Shown piece after piece: positions 9,467 through 18,075 of a DNA stretch of 64,000 nucleotides. The notes beneath the pieces were generated by a model, which made no database searches, was not told the origin of the DNA, and saw nothing but the letters and a program-made list of their open reading frames with translations. This stretch comes from Methanobacterium_C sp963845285. GTDB lineage: Archaea; Methanobacteriota; Methanobacteria; Methanobacteriales; Methanobacteriaceae. Location of the stretch: assembly GCA_963845285.1 (NCBI GenBank), contig CAWJRO010000015.1, forward strand, positions 141,429 to 205,428, written 5' to 3'. Position 1 is the first letter of the stretch. Each line of letters opens with the position of its first letter. The translations under genes and the position numbers were made by a program.

Positions 9467-10525
9467 TCACCTACTTTGAAGTTCAAATATCTGCACTGTT
9501 CTTTTAAAACCTTCTTCTATTGAATATTGGGGTTCCCAACCAATTGAACGAATTTTGGATATATCTGGAGAACTTCTATTTATCTTACTTTCTAAATAAA
9601 TGGAATTTTTTCTTTCCTTTCTAATAACTTTCGTATTATATTCTGGAAATAACTTTACAAGTCTTTCTGCCAAGTTTAATATACTTACTTCACATTTATC
9701 ATTCCCTACATTATAAGCTGAACCATTTTTTCCATTCAATAATACTGTAAAATAACCTGAAACCGCATCTGCTAAGTAACAAAATGCTCTAATGGCACTG
9801 CCATCACTTTTCATTATTATGTCTTCTTTATTAAGAATATTAGAAATAAAATCTGCAAAAACCCGTCCATCATCAAGTTTCATGCCGGGACCATAGGTAT
9901 GAAAAGGTCTAACTATCTTTGTAGGCACATCAAACTGTTTAAAGAAAGAGATACACATATTTTCACCCATTCTTTTACTTTCAGCATAACATGACCTAAC
10001 ATCAATTGGATCAACGTATCCATAAGACTCTTCTTTTATTGGTATTTTTGTTTCGTCAACATTCCCATAAACCTCGCCACTGCTAAAAAACAAAAATGAA
10101 TCCACATTCTTTTCTTTTGCTAAATTCAAAAGATAGTATGTTCCAAGAGCATTGGGACATAAAGTTCCAACTGGATCTTTTCTGTAAAATTTAGGGCTGG
10201 CTTGACTGGCTGCATGAATGATATAGTGGATTTCTTCTTTAATTTTTAGTGGTTTACAAACATCATGCACGTAAAATTTCAGTTCTTTTATGTTTTTATA
10301 ATTAGAAAATCGTTTTAAGGCCCTTTTTTTGTTTCTAACAATCGCAAAAACAGTTGCTTTCTCTTTAAATTTGATTTCATTCAAGTACAAAATAGTTTCA
10401 ACCATATAAGCTGGTAAAAATCCATTTGCACCTGTTATTAAAATGTTTTTTCCCTCAAGAGATTCCCATGGAATATTTGAACTTGTTATAAACTCTAAAT
10501 CTTCTTTTGTTATAGGATCTCTCAT
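9467..10525 (-). CDS. NAD-dependent epimerase/dehydratase (extended SDR)
   Basis: 352 residues. The Rossmann motif ITGANGFLPAYM is near residues 29-40 and the catalytic YxxxK is CYAESKRMGE near 180-189, with FFSSGEVYG before it supplying the Ser. It acts on a nucleotide-sugar with NAD(P). Lying 5 bases before rfbH in the same operon, it may be the reductase or epimerase that acts on the CDP-4-keto-3,6-dideoxysugar (the RfbJ/RfbE/YerF step), but sequence alone cannot rule out an independent UDP-sugar enzyme. Confidence 0.82.
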   Translation of the reverse strand: MRDPITKEDLEFITSSNIPWESLEGKNILITGANGFLPAYMVETILYLNEIKFKEKATVFAIVRNKKRALKRFSNYKNIKELKFYVHDVCKPLKIKEEIHYIIHAASQASPKFYRKDPVGTLCPNALGTYYLLNLAKEKNVDSFLFFSSGEVYGNVDETKIPIKEESYGYVDPIDVRSCYAESKRMGENMCISFFKQFDVPTKIVRPFHTYGPGMKLDDGRVFADFISNILNKEDIIMKSDGSAIRAFCYLADAVSGYFTVLLNGKNGSAYNVGNDKCEVSILNLAERLVKLFPEYNTKVIRKERKNSIYLESKINRSSPDISKIRSIGWEPQYSIEEGFKRTVQIFELQSR

Positions 10526-10561
10526 ATTCTTCGCCTTTATAACTTATCCATTAGTTAAATG

Positions 10562-11491
10562 TTAATTTTTATAACATTCTATTAAATTGGAATGTTTTTT
10601 TGTGTGTAAAAATAGGAAATTTGTTTGAATGGTATTTTCATCCATTTTGTCAAATTCAAACAACGAGTCTTTATCAATAGTGAAACATTTATATCCCAAT
10701 TCACTAAGCAGTTCAATAACATCATTTGGATGATAATTAAATTTAGCTGACCATTTTCTTAATAATTCTGTGAAAATAATTGGTTTATCCCTTTTAATGG
10801 TTTTAAAACCACCCTTGAAAACAAATAATTCTGCTCCTTCTACATCGCATTTAATAAAATCAACAGTCAATCCTTCATGTAAAACAAAATTATCCATTTT
10901 TTTTACTTTACAACTGATTTTTTCAACATTTTTTCTTTCAGATAAGTTCATTAATGATGAATTTCCTGGACCTTCTTTATAATAATAAAAGGTTAAATCT
11001 TTTTCTTCATCTGAAAAACCAAAATTAAATGCATTAATATTCAAAGCATTATTAATATTAATATTTCTCTTAAGATATTCAAATGTTTTTGGAATTGGTT
11101 CAAAAGAAAATATAGTAGAATATCTATTTTTTTGTGACATGTTAAGTGAATACCAACCAATATTTGCACCTATATCCATAATAATTGAACATTCATTAGT
11201 TAATTTTAAAACCATATCCATTTCTTCTTCATAAACACCGAAATTTAAAATTTCAATTGGAATTACTCTTTCATCATAGGCATCTGCTATTAATTTAATA
11301 TCATTTTCCCTAGATACCATTGTCACGTTATTATCAGTTATTTCAATTTTTTTGATATCTCTATTTTTTATGAAATCAGCATAATCAAAAAGGGTAGTAT
11401 GTATCTCATGCATCTTGTGAATATATTCTTCTTTAGTTATTTTTCCATCTTTAAAATTGTGTTCTATCTCTCTCAAATTTATAGAAACCAT
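10562..11491 (-). CDS. FkbM-family methyltransferase
   Basis: About 309 residues. The C-terminal two thirds carry the FkbM fold: IMDIGANIGWYSL (motif I), FSFEPIPKTFEYL (FEP motif) and DFIKCDVEGAE (the IKIDVEG-like motif). FkbM enzymes usually O-methylate sugars or polyketides. The first 90 residues are a charged extension. I choose ATG 11491, 6-7 bases after GGAGTG, over the in-frame start at 11500. It sits between the HpcH-like gene and the epimerase on the same strand, so it probably decorates the same glycan. Substrate inferred only. Confidence 0.82.
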   Translation of the reverse strand: MVSINLREIEHNFKDGKITKEEYIHKMHEIHTTLFDYADFIKNRDIKKIEITDNNVTMVSRENDIKLIADAYDERVIPIEILNFGVYEEEMDMVLKLTNECSIIMDIGANIGWYSLNMSQKNRYSTIFSFEPIPKTFEYLKRNININNALNINAFNFGFSDEEKDLTFYYYKEGPGNSSLMNLSERKNVEKISCKVKKMDNFVLHEGLTVDFIKCDVEGAELFVFKGGFKTIKRDKPIIFTELLRKWSAKFNYHPNDVIELLSELGYKCFTIDKDSLFEFDKMDENTIQTNFLFLHTKKHSNLIECYKN

Positions 11492-11560
11492 AAATAACAC
11501 TCCAAATTACATTTTCCCTTGAAACCCCTCAAAAAAATTAACCTGTTTTAAATACATTTT

Positions 11561-12334
11561 TTAACCCCTTAAATTCAAAGTATTAAACCTCTCTTCGTCA
11601 AATTGTGTGAATATGTGTTTTTTACTGAGTTTGAAATTTAAATAGCTTTTTTCAAAGTCCAGAGCATATTTTAATGATTCTGAATCGTTTATACACGATG
11701 AATTAAGGATAACATTCCTTGTTTCAATACATGAAAGTTTGGGGGCTATGATCTTTATAAGATCCTCATTTGAAAAAGTTTTATTGCTTATACCTCCTCC
11801 AACTGTAATCTTAATGTTTTCGTAAGGTTCCACATGATCTATTATTTTTTCCACCTTTTGATTTATGAAATCAGAATCTTGCTGTCCTTTTTTGTTGTAT
11901 GAATACGCTAAATCTGATCTTCCGATTGTTATTCCATTTATGGAGGAATTCATGGTATTCAATATTTTATCAATGTTTTCAACTGCAGTTTTGGTTTCTA
12001 TGTTGAGTATGACATCAAATTTTTCGGTGTCATCAAATATGTCTTCTATCATATTTTGGCTCTTTATAAGTGCAAATTCAGATTCAACCATTGGAACTAT
12101 GATGCCGTCAGCGGCAAGATCTATGCACATCTTTAAATCTGTGAAGGCCTCAACACCACCGAGTTTTATGTAAAGTTTCATTCCTGCCTTTGCAGTGATG
12201 TACCTCAAGAAGATCAGATCTGCAAAATCTGATGCTTCATTTTCAAATTCTGATTTAAGTCCTTCACATCCAAATTTATCCCTTAAAACCAGTAGTTTAG
12301 AAAATAAGTCTTCCTCTTGCTTAATTAAATCCAT
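11561..12334 (-). CDS. HpcH/HpaI aldolase / citrate-lyase-beta-like protein
   Basis: 257 residues, TIM-barrel of the HpcH/HpaI family. Visible features are the LKMCIDLAADGIIVPMVES region (about 67-85), LNIETKTAVENID (the Glu of the metal site) and ITIGRSDLAYSY. Known relatives cleave or form C-C bonds with pyruvate or acyl-CoA. GGAGGG lies about 9 bases before ATG 12334. Its place between a C-methyltransferase-like gene and an FkbM gene, and close to a pyruvate-type TPP enzyme, suggests a role in supplying or building a branched sugar side chain. That role is inference; no close functional relative comes to mind. Confidence 0.7.
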   Translation of the reverse strand: MDLIKQEEDLFSKLLVLRDKFGCEGLKSEFENEASDFADLIFLRYITAKAGMKLYIKLGGVEAFTDLKMCIDLAADGIIVPMVESEFALIKSQNMIEDIFDDTEKFDVILNIETKTAVENIDKILNTMNSSINGITIGRSDLAYSYNKKGQQDSDFINQKVEKIIDHVEPYENIKITVGGGISNKTFSNEDLIKIIAPKLSCIETRNVILNSSCINDSESLKYALDFEKSYLNFKLSKKHIFTQFDEERFNTLNLRG

Positions 12335-12376
12335 AAAATATTCCCTCCATATATTTTTATTATGAAACTTCCATAA

Positions 12377-13594
12377 TCATATACCCTTAATCACAATTAA
12401 ATCGTTTTTAAGACCCATTTTTTTGATTTGCTTGATTATATCAGTACTATATAATGCTGAAGAGATGACAATAAGTTTACAACACTTTTTTAAAATAAAT
12501 GGAGGATAAATTTTAATATTCTTTATTTGCGAACCCTGTTTATTTGGGTCACTGTCTACGAATGCTATTATATTACAGTTACCCAAGTTTGTGTTTTTAA
12601 GAAGTCGATTTGTGTAAGAACCAGCACCCCAAACAACTATTTCTTCATTTGAATCTACCAAACTATTTATCTCAGGAAAAACATCAGATTTTTCCGATTT
12701 TTTTATATAGTTTTTGATCTGTTCTTTGCATTCAAAATTTGGGTATAATTTTAGGGAATTATCTTTTTTATTCAATTTTTTAAAGAACCCATAAACTGCA
12801 GGATACAGATTTCGTTCAGAAATGTTAAATTCTTTTTTTCCAATGAAAATTGGTTCAAAATTGTTCATAGAAGTTAAATAAGTCAAGGAATGTTCATCAA
12901 AATGATTTATATGTTCAATATCGAAGTAATGGAAAGGTACAATGTAATATTCGAAATATTTAGAAGCATCAGGAACTTCTAGATATAAAATTCCATCATC
13001 CTTAAGAATAGAATATATGTTTTGTATTGCTATTGATAGATCATATATATGTTCAAGTACATGTGTGAGGATCACACAATCAAATTCTTTTTCATTGAAT
13101 ATTGAAGTTAAACTAAATAATCCTCCAGTATTTGCATCAATTTTGTGTTCATTATTTATATATGAAACGCAAGATCGTGATGGATCCACTCCATATAAAT
13201 TTGTATATCCTCGATTCTTTAATTCTGATAATAAATCGCCTTCAGCACATCCCACATCTAATATTTTTGTAGACTTATCCTTAATAAATGAAGAAATGTC
13301 ATCAGCTGTTCTTTTTATTTTTTTATTATCATTTTTTAGACCTTCACCTTCCATATTGGAATATTCATATTTAGAAAAGTTTTTATAAAATAGATTATAA
13401 TCATTTTGGTGTGCTGAGCTATCTACAAATACAAAACCACATCGAGAACATGCCACAATATCATAAGAGTTAGGTAAAGGATGTTCTTTATGTAAAGAAA
13501 AACTTTGAGTATGTAAAATTTCGCCCTCACTATTTAAGCAAATGGGACAAGTTCTTAAAAGTTGTTTAGTGTTCTTATTTTGCATTCTTTCCAT
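12377..13594 (-). CDS. C-methyltransferase-like protein with zinc-binding N-domain
   Basis: 405 residues in three parts. Residues 16-52 carry two cysteine pairs (CPICLN and CSRCGF), the putative zinc-binding domain of deoxysugar C-methyltransferases. The middle has a SAM fold (ILDVGCAEGDLL, then ILTHVLEHIYDL). The C-terminal part (VVWGAGSYTNRLL onward) matches the C-methyltransferase C-terminal domain. Family members such as TylCIII and NovU add a methyl to a keto carbon of an NDP-deoxysugar. In an operon with CDP-4-keto-dideoxysugar genes this makes a branched sugar likely. The start could also be the Met three codons later. Confidence 0.78.
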   Translation of the reverse strand: MERMQNKNTKQLLRTCPICLNSEGEILHTQSFSLHKEHPLPNSYDIVACSRCGFVFVDSSAHQNDYNLFYKNFSKYEYSNMEGEGLKNDNKKIKRTADDISSFIKDKSTKILDVGCAEGDLLSELKNRGYTNLYGVDPSRSCVSYINNEHKIDANTGGLFSLTSIFNEKEFDCVILTHVLEHIYDLSIAIQNIYSILKDDGILYLEVPDASKYFEYYIVPFHYFDIEHINHFDEHSLTYLTSMNNFEPIFIGKKEFNISERNLYPAVYGFFKKLNKKDNSLKLYPNFECKEQIKNYIKKSEKSDVFPEINSLVDSNEEIVVWGAGSYTNRLLKNTNLGNCNIIAFVDSDPNKQGSQIKNIKIYPPFILKKCCKLIVISSALYSTDIIKQIKKMGLKNDLIVIKGI

Positions 13595-13622
13595 CTCGAG
13601 TTTAAATTGAATTATGTTTAAT

Positions 13623-14393
13623 TCACTCTTTGATCTTTAATTTTGTAAAATCTTTTATTAACACATTGGAATTTGATTTTAAAAATTTTAAATCCGAAAT
13701 ATCTGAAATAACAGAGATCAAATATTTGCACCGTGCCCTCTTTCCACATTCAATGTCCAAAACAGAATCACCCACAAATGCTGTTTTTTCAGGTTCAATT
13801 CCAAGTTCATCCATTATCTTAAGCACACCCATAGGGTCGGGTTTATGTTTTTCAACCATGTCACTACCCAATATACAGTCAAAATATTTATCTATACTAA
13901 AAAGCTCCAGTGTATCATTTAAACGTCTTGTCATATCATTTGAATAGATTGCACAATTACATTTACTACCAATATCCTCTATAAAATCTATCATTCCAGG
14001 AACAGGTACGAGAGCTTCCTTTAAATATTCTATTTTGTTTATGTTATCATCTGCAGTTTCAAAAGCTGTTTTTAACATTTCTCTACTTATATTATAACCC
14101 TTAGCATTCATCTTTTCAAAGAGCATGTCCTGTGCGTAGTATTTTGAATAGACGCCTATTGGACCTTCAGGAAATATCCTGTGATTTTTTAGGTCAACAC
14201 CCATGGTTAAAATTAACCAGTCTTCAAGGATTTTATCGTGATTTTGGAGTGCGTTGCAGATTGCATTTGTTCTTTCAAACACCATCTTACTGCAGTATGG
14301 GTACAACTGAAACAAAGTCCCATCTTTATCAAATATTATGAGATCAATATCTTCATAGATGCTCTCATTTATCTGGAGATTTATCATTTTCAT
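13623..14393 (-). CDS. HAD-superfamily hydrolase
   Basis: 256 residues. Motif I is FDKDGTL near residue 21, a CAP domain of about 100 residues follows, motif II is YSNDMT, and motifs III/IV are KHKPDPMG and VGDSVLDIECG. It is a phosphatase/phosphoglucosidase-type HAD, similar in layout to phosphoglycolate phosphatase. I set the start at ATG 14393: AAAGGATTGA precedes it, and it begins 7 bases past the stop of the TPP enzyme. It may remove phosphate from a sugar or a small precursor in this pathway; the substrate is unknown. Confidence 0.8.
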   Translation of the reverse strand: MKMINLQINESIYEDIDLIIFDKDGTLFQLYPYCSKMVFERTNAICNALQNHDKILEDWLILTMGVDLKNHRIFPEGPIGVYSKYYAQDMLFEKMNAKGYNISREMLKTAFETADDNINKIEYLKEALVPVPGMIDFIEDIGSKCNCAIYSNDMTRRLNDTLELFSIDKYFDCILGSDMVEKHKPDPMGVLKIMDELGIEPEKTAFVGDSVLDIECGKRARCKYLISVISDISDLKFLKSNSNVLIKDFTKLKIKE

Positions 14394-14400
14394 CACATAA

Positions 14401-16221
14401 TCAATCCTTTGTATATTCAACAGGTTTTATTATCATTTCCATTTCAAGTTCATCTTTAGAAAGGAAAGGCCACATATCTTCAAGTGGTGCCGAAACCATG
14501 CTCCCATCAGGTAAGGTTTTACTTGAAACACTTGGTATTATTTTTTGTTGGGTGTCTGTGAAGACCTCACAGATAACAGGGCCAACATGATTTATTATAT
14601 CTTCAATTTTATTTTCGAGATCGTTTTGGTTACATATTTTTTCGTATTTTATATCGTATGCCCATGCAATTTTTTTCAGATCAGGACATGAAACACCACT
14701 TTCAGGATCAGATCCAGCATATCTACTTTCAAAATAGCTGTCCTGTGTATTTCTTATAGATAAGTAACCATTGTTATTAACAACAAAGAGTTTCAGTGGA
14801 ATGTTGTAATGGTGGAGTGTTTGTAGCTCCTGTATGTTCATCTGAAGTGAACCATCACCTGTCACTGCCACAACTGTGGAGTTTTTGGCCGCATAAAAAG
14901 CCCCTATACCTAAAGGCAGACTTAATCCCATTGTTCCAAGACATGCTGGTGTTACAACACGTTGACCTGGTTTGACTTTAAATGCCTGAGATATTATGCA
15001 ATAAACACTACCAGCATCTGCTATTACAATTGATTCACTATCCAAAATATTTGCTAACTTGTCAAATAAATTGTAACTGCAAGCAATAGATTTTTCTTCA
15101 GATAAACCTTCAGGTATTGCATTGTATTTTGATTTCCAATAACTACACTTTTTAACCCAATCTTCTTTGCCTGCAACTGTATCTTCACTTAAAAGATCTG
15201 ATAATTCATTAATAAACAGTTTAGCATCATATTCTATGGCAAGATCCAGTTTTATAGTATCTTTCTGATGTTCCTTGGGATCTATGTCCACTGAAACTTT
15301 TTTTGCTTTCCTTGCAAACAGATCATATTCATAACCTACAAATGGAATAGCCAACCGGGACCCTATACTTAATATCATATCTGAGTTTTGCATTGCAAAG
15401 TTTGCTGCTCTTGTACCCTTTGTACCACCAAAGCCCACATAATACGGATGATCTTCATAAAGCAGATCCTGACCAAGTTTAGAAGCAACTACAGGGATTT
15501 TAAGTTCACTTACTAAATCCAAAAATTCTTTTTCAGCCCCTGCTAAACGAATTCCATTTCCTGCAACTATGATTGGCCGTTCAGATTCCTTTAAAAGTTC
15601 TAATACTTGTTTTAATTGTTTTTTTATCTTTGAATTTTCCTTGGGAGCTTCTGGTGGGATGAATGGTTCCAATTTATCTGGATCTACAAGTGCAGCCTGA
15701 ACATCCAGTGGAATGTCCAGCCATGAAGGTCCTGGACGTCCATTTTTAGCCATGTAAACTGCTTTTTCAATGTGATACCTTATTTTTTCAGGATCATTTA
15801 CCATCACAGAGTATTTGGTGAATGATTTAACTATTGGAAGAATGTCAACTTCTTGACCACCCAATGATCTTAGACCTTCTATACCTGAATTTTGAACATT
15901 TTGGGAACGTTTGCTCTGGCCTGAAATTAGTAAAACTGGAATAGAGTCTACCCATGCATCTACAGCTCCCGTAACTGCGTTTGTTGCACCGGGACCTGTG
16001 GTTACAAAGACAACTCCCAGTTTGTTTGAAATTCTAGAATAACCTTCGGCCATTACAGAAGCAGCGGCTTCATTATGAGCACAAACAAATTTTATATTTT
16101 TGTTACATTCTAAACCGTCCAGAAGATGCATCATGCCTCCACCGGAAACAAGGAATACAGTTTCAACCCCTATTTCTGTTAAATAACGGGCAATGTAATC
16201 TGCAACTCTTATTAAACCCAT
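14401..16221 (-). CDS. Acetolactate-synthase-like TPP enzyme (YerE-like candidate)
   Basis: 606 residues in the three-domain layout of thiamine-diphosphate enzymes. The N-terminal PYR domain has the catalytic Glu in AHNEAAASVMAEGYSR; the middle domain has IVAGNGIRLAGA; the C-terminal domain has GDGSLQMNIQELQTLHHYNI running to VVNNNG, the metal/TPP motif GDG-X(24-28)-NN. Valine-pathway IlvB is one possibility, but there is no IlvN beside it and it lies inside a CDP-deoxysugar operon. YerE, a known relative, adds an acetyl unit from pyruvate to CDP-4-keto-3,6-dideoxyglucose. I infer a YerE-like role. Confidence 0.8.
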   Translation of the reverse strand: MGLIRVADYIARYLTEIGVETVFLVSGGGMMHLLDGLECNKNIKFVCAHNEAAASVMAEGYSRISNKLGVVFVTTGPGATNAVTGAVDAWVDSIPVLLISGQSKRSQNVQNSGIEGLRSLGGQEVDILPIVKSFTKYSVMVNDPEKIRYHIEKAVYMAKNGRPGPSWLDIPLDVQAALVDPDKLEPFIPPEAPKENSKIKKQLKQVLELLKESERPIIVAGNGIRLAGAEKEFLDLVSELKIPVVASKLGQDLLYEDHPYYVGFGGTKGTRAANFAMQNSDMILSIGSRLAIPFVGYEYDLFARKAKKVSVDIDPKEHQKDTIKLDLAIEYDAKLFINELSDLLSEDTVAGKEDWVKKCSYWKSKYNAIPEGLSEEKSIACSYNLFDKLANILDSESIVIADAGSVYCIISQAFKVKPGQRVVTPACLGTMGLSLPLGIGAFYAAKNSTVVAVTGDGSLQMNIQELQTLHHYNIPLKLFVVNNNGYLSIRNTQDSYFESRYAGSDPESGVSCPDLKKIAWAYDIKYEKICNQNDLENKIEDIINHVGPVICEVFTDTQQKIIPSVSSKTLPDGSMVSAPLEDMWPFLSKDELEMEMIIKPVEYTKD

Positions 16222-16289
16222 TTTTTATCATCTCTTGCAAATATGTTTTTTAGAATTTAAATCAGACTGTAAGTATTGGTTGCGATAAA

Positions 16290-17057
16290 TCAGATAATTA
16301 TTTCTGTACCATCGTGTGCAATGGTAATATCCTTGAACATATCCTTCATTTTTGTCTGTATTAAATCTCTTTCTTCAATGGATCTGTATATGTTAGCATC
16401 AAAATGTGTGAGGGCCAGTTTTTTAGCCCTAGATTCTTTTGCAATTTTGGCTGCGTCTTCAGGACTTAAATGGGGCCATTTTAAATCAGGAGAAGTTTTT
16501 TTAAGGGAACATTCTGTAATCAAAAGATCTGCATCTTCTGCTAACTTAAATACATTTTCGCAGATTCCGGTATCTGTACTATAAGTTATTACTTTTCCAT
16601 CAATTTCAAATCGGTAACCGAAACACGGTGAAGAATGAATCAAAAAGCGACTCTCAACTGAAAAAGGTAGTTCATGATCATTTTTTTGATGTTGTCCATG
16701 AGTTTCATCTAGTTCATGAATGTCAACTTTAAACGGTAATTCCTCAAAAGGAACTGTATAAGGTTTATTAATTATATTTTCAAGGATTTTTTTTGTTCCT
16801 TTTTGGCCATAAATTTGAATGCCCTGCTTGAAATTGAACTTATTCAATATGTGTAACCCTTCAATGTGGTCAATATGGAAATGACTTAAAAAAAGGTAAA
16901 TGGGTTTACTAGAATTTTTGATGTATTCATCCAGTTTGTATATTCCATTACCTGCATCAAGAACTATGAAATAATTTTCGGTTTCAATGAGAGCACAGAT
17001 CGTGTTTCCTGTGTTTGTGTCGTACCATCCATTGGTACCAAGGAATATGATTTTCAT
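16290..17057 (-). CDS. Metallo-beta-lactamase-fold hydrolase (RNase Z-like)
   Basis: 255 residues. The zinc motif HFHIDHIEG (HxHxDH) is near residues 59-67; SSPCFGYRF and TYSTDTG supply the next metal ligand, and LALTHFD near the end is the last His. The overall pattern resembles RNase Z and related phosphodiesterases. It sits between rfbG and the TPP enzyme on the same strand and is co-transcribed, which is odd for an RNA enzyme; action on a phosphodiester or nucleotide-sugar is possible. No direct evidence for the substrate. Confidence 0.78.
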   Translation of the reverse strand: MKIIFLGTNGWYDTNTGNTICALIETENYFIVLDAGNGIYKLDEYIKNSSKPIYLFLSHFHIDHIEGLHILNKFNFKQGIQIYGQKGTKKILENIINKPYTVPFEELPFKVDIHELDETHGQHQKNDHELPFSVESRFLIHSSPCFGYRFEIDGKVITYSTDTGICENVFKLAEDADLLITECSLKKTSPDLKWPHLSPEDAAKIAKESRAKKLALTHFDANIYRSIEERDLIQTKMKDMFKDITIAHDGTEIII

Positions 17058-17077
17058 CTTTGAGTTTTCCTGTTATT

Positions 17078-18055
17078 TTATTCTGTATTAAAAAGCATTT
17101 TGTACCATTTAACTGTTTTTTCAAGGCCTTCTTCTATTGTATAAGATGGATTCCAATTTAAAAGTTCTCTTGCTTTTTTGGAGGACAAATACTGTTCTTT
17201 AATTTCATTTGATGCTTCATTCAAAATTTTAGGTTTCAGATCACTGCCCATAATTTTAAGAACTTTATCCACTATCTCAGTGACTTTTAATGGTTGTTCG
17301 TTGCTGAAATTGAATGCTTCACCTGCAATTTTTTTTCTTTTAATCTGTTCTGCAAGTGCAATATATGCTGCAGATCCATCTTCAATGTAAAAATAATCTC
17401 TCACCATCATTCCATCACTTCGGATCACAGGTCTTTCATTGTTAAGCACAGAACGTATAGTTCCTGGCACGATCCTATTGAAGTTGAGGTCTCCTCCCCC
17501 ATAGAAATTTCCGCAACGTGTTACACAAACTGGAAGTTCGTAAGTTTCATAGTAAGATCTACAAATTAGGTCTGCACAACTTTTTGAAACATCGTAGGGG
17601 TGCTGTCCTTGCAAAGATGTGGACTCGTTGTAGGGTAATTCTTCTTGACTCCCGTATGCCTTGTCACTTGAGGCAAACACAACCCTATCAACAAGATTGG
17701 ATCTTCTGCAAGCTTCTAAAAGATTCCAGGTTCCTTTTATATTTGTTTCGAATGTGGAAATTGGGTTTCTGTTGGCTATTGTAACAATGGTCTGTGCTGC
17801 CAGGTGAAAGACTGTGTCAATTTCATATTCATTTAAAACTCTTTCTAAAAGGAAATAATCATTTAAATCTCCTCGCACAATATTTATTTTATTGTTGAAT
17901 CCAGACCAGTTTAAATTGGACTTGGGCACAAGATCCCTTATTAATCCTGTAACATTGGCTCCCATATCAACCAATGCTTTTGTAAGCCATGACCCAAGTA
18001 AACCTGTGCATCCGGTTATAAAAACATTTTTATCGTTCCAAAATCCTTTAAACAA
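17078..18055 (-). CDS. rfbG: CDP-glucose 4,6-dehydratase
   Basis: 325 residues from the chosen start. It converts CDP-glucose to CDP-4-keto-6-deoxyglucose with bound NAD. The Rossmann motif is FITGCTGLLGSWL near residues 10-22, and the catalytic YxxxK is HPYDVSKSCAD. I start it at TTG 18055 because AAGGAGG lies 8 bases upstream and the reading begins FKGFWNDKNVFITG, like known RfbG proteins. Upstream in-frame ATGs (18115, 18094) would overlap rfbF and lack a ribosome site. It follows rfbF by 20 bases, the usual order. Confidence 0.9.
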   Translation of the reverse strand: MFKGFWNDKNVFITGCTGLLGSWLTKALVDMGANVTGLIRDLVPKSNLNWSGFNNKINIVRGDLNDYFLLERVLNEYEIDTVFHLAAQTIVTIANRNPISTFETNIKGTWNLLEACRRSNLVDRVVFASSDKAYGSQEELPYNESTSLQGQHPYDVSKSCADLICRSYYETYELPVCVTRCGNFYGGGDLNFNRIVPGTIRSVLNNERPVIRSDGMMVRDYFYIEDGSAAYIALAEQIKRKKIAGEAFNFSNEQPLKVTEIVDKVLKIMGSDLKPKILNEASNEIKEQYLSSKKARELLNWNPSYTIEEGLEKTVKWYKMLFNTE

Positions 18056-18075
18056 TATTGTGTCCTCCTTAATGA

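Noticed and set aside
14401..16221. Ordinary biosynthetic acetolactate synthase IlvB
   Set aside because: Not excluded, but there is no IlvN or IlvC nearby and the gene is embedded in the CDP-sugar operon, so a sugar-specific role is preferred.
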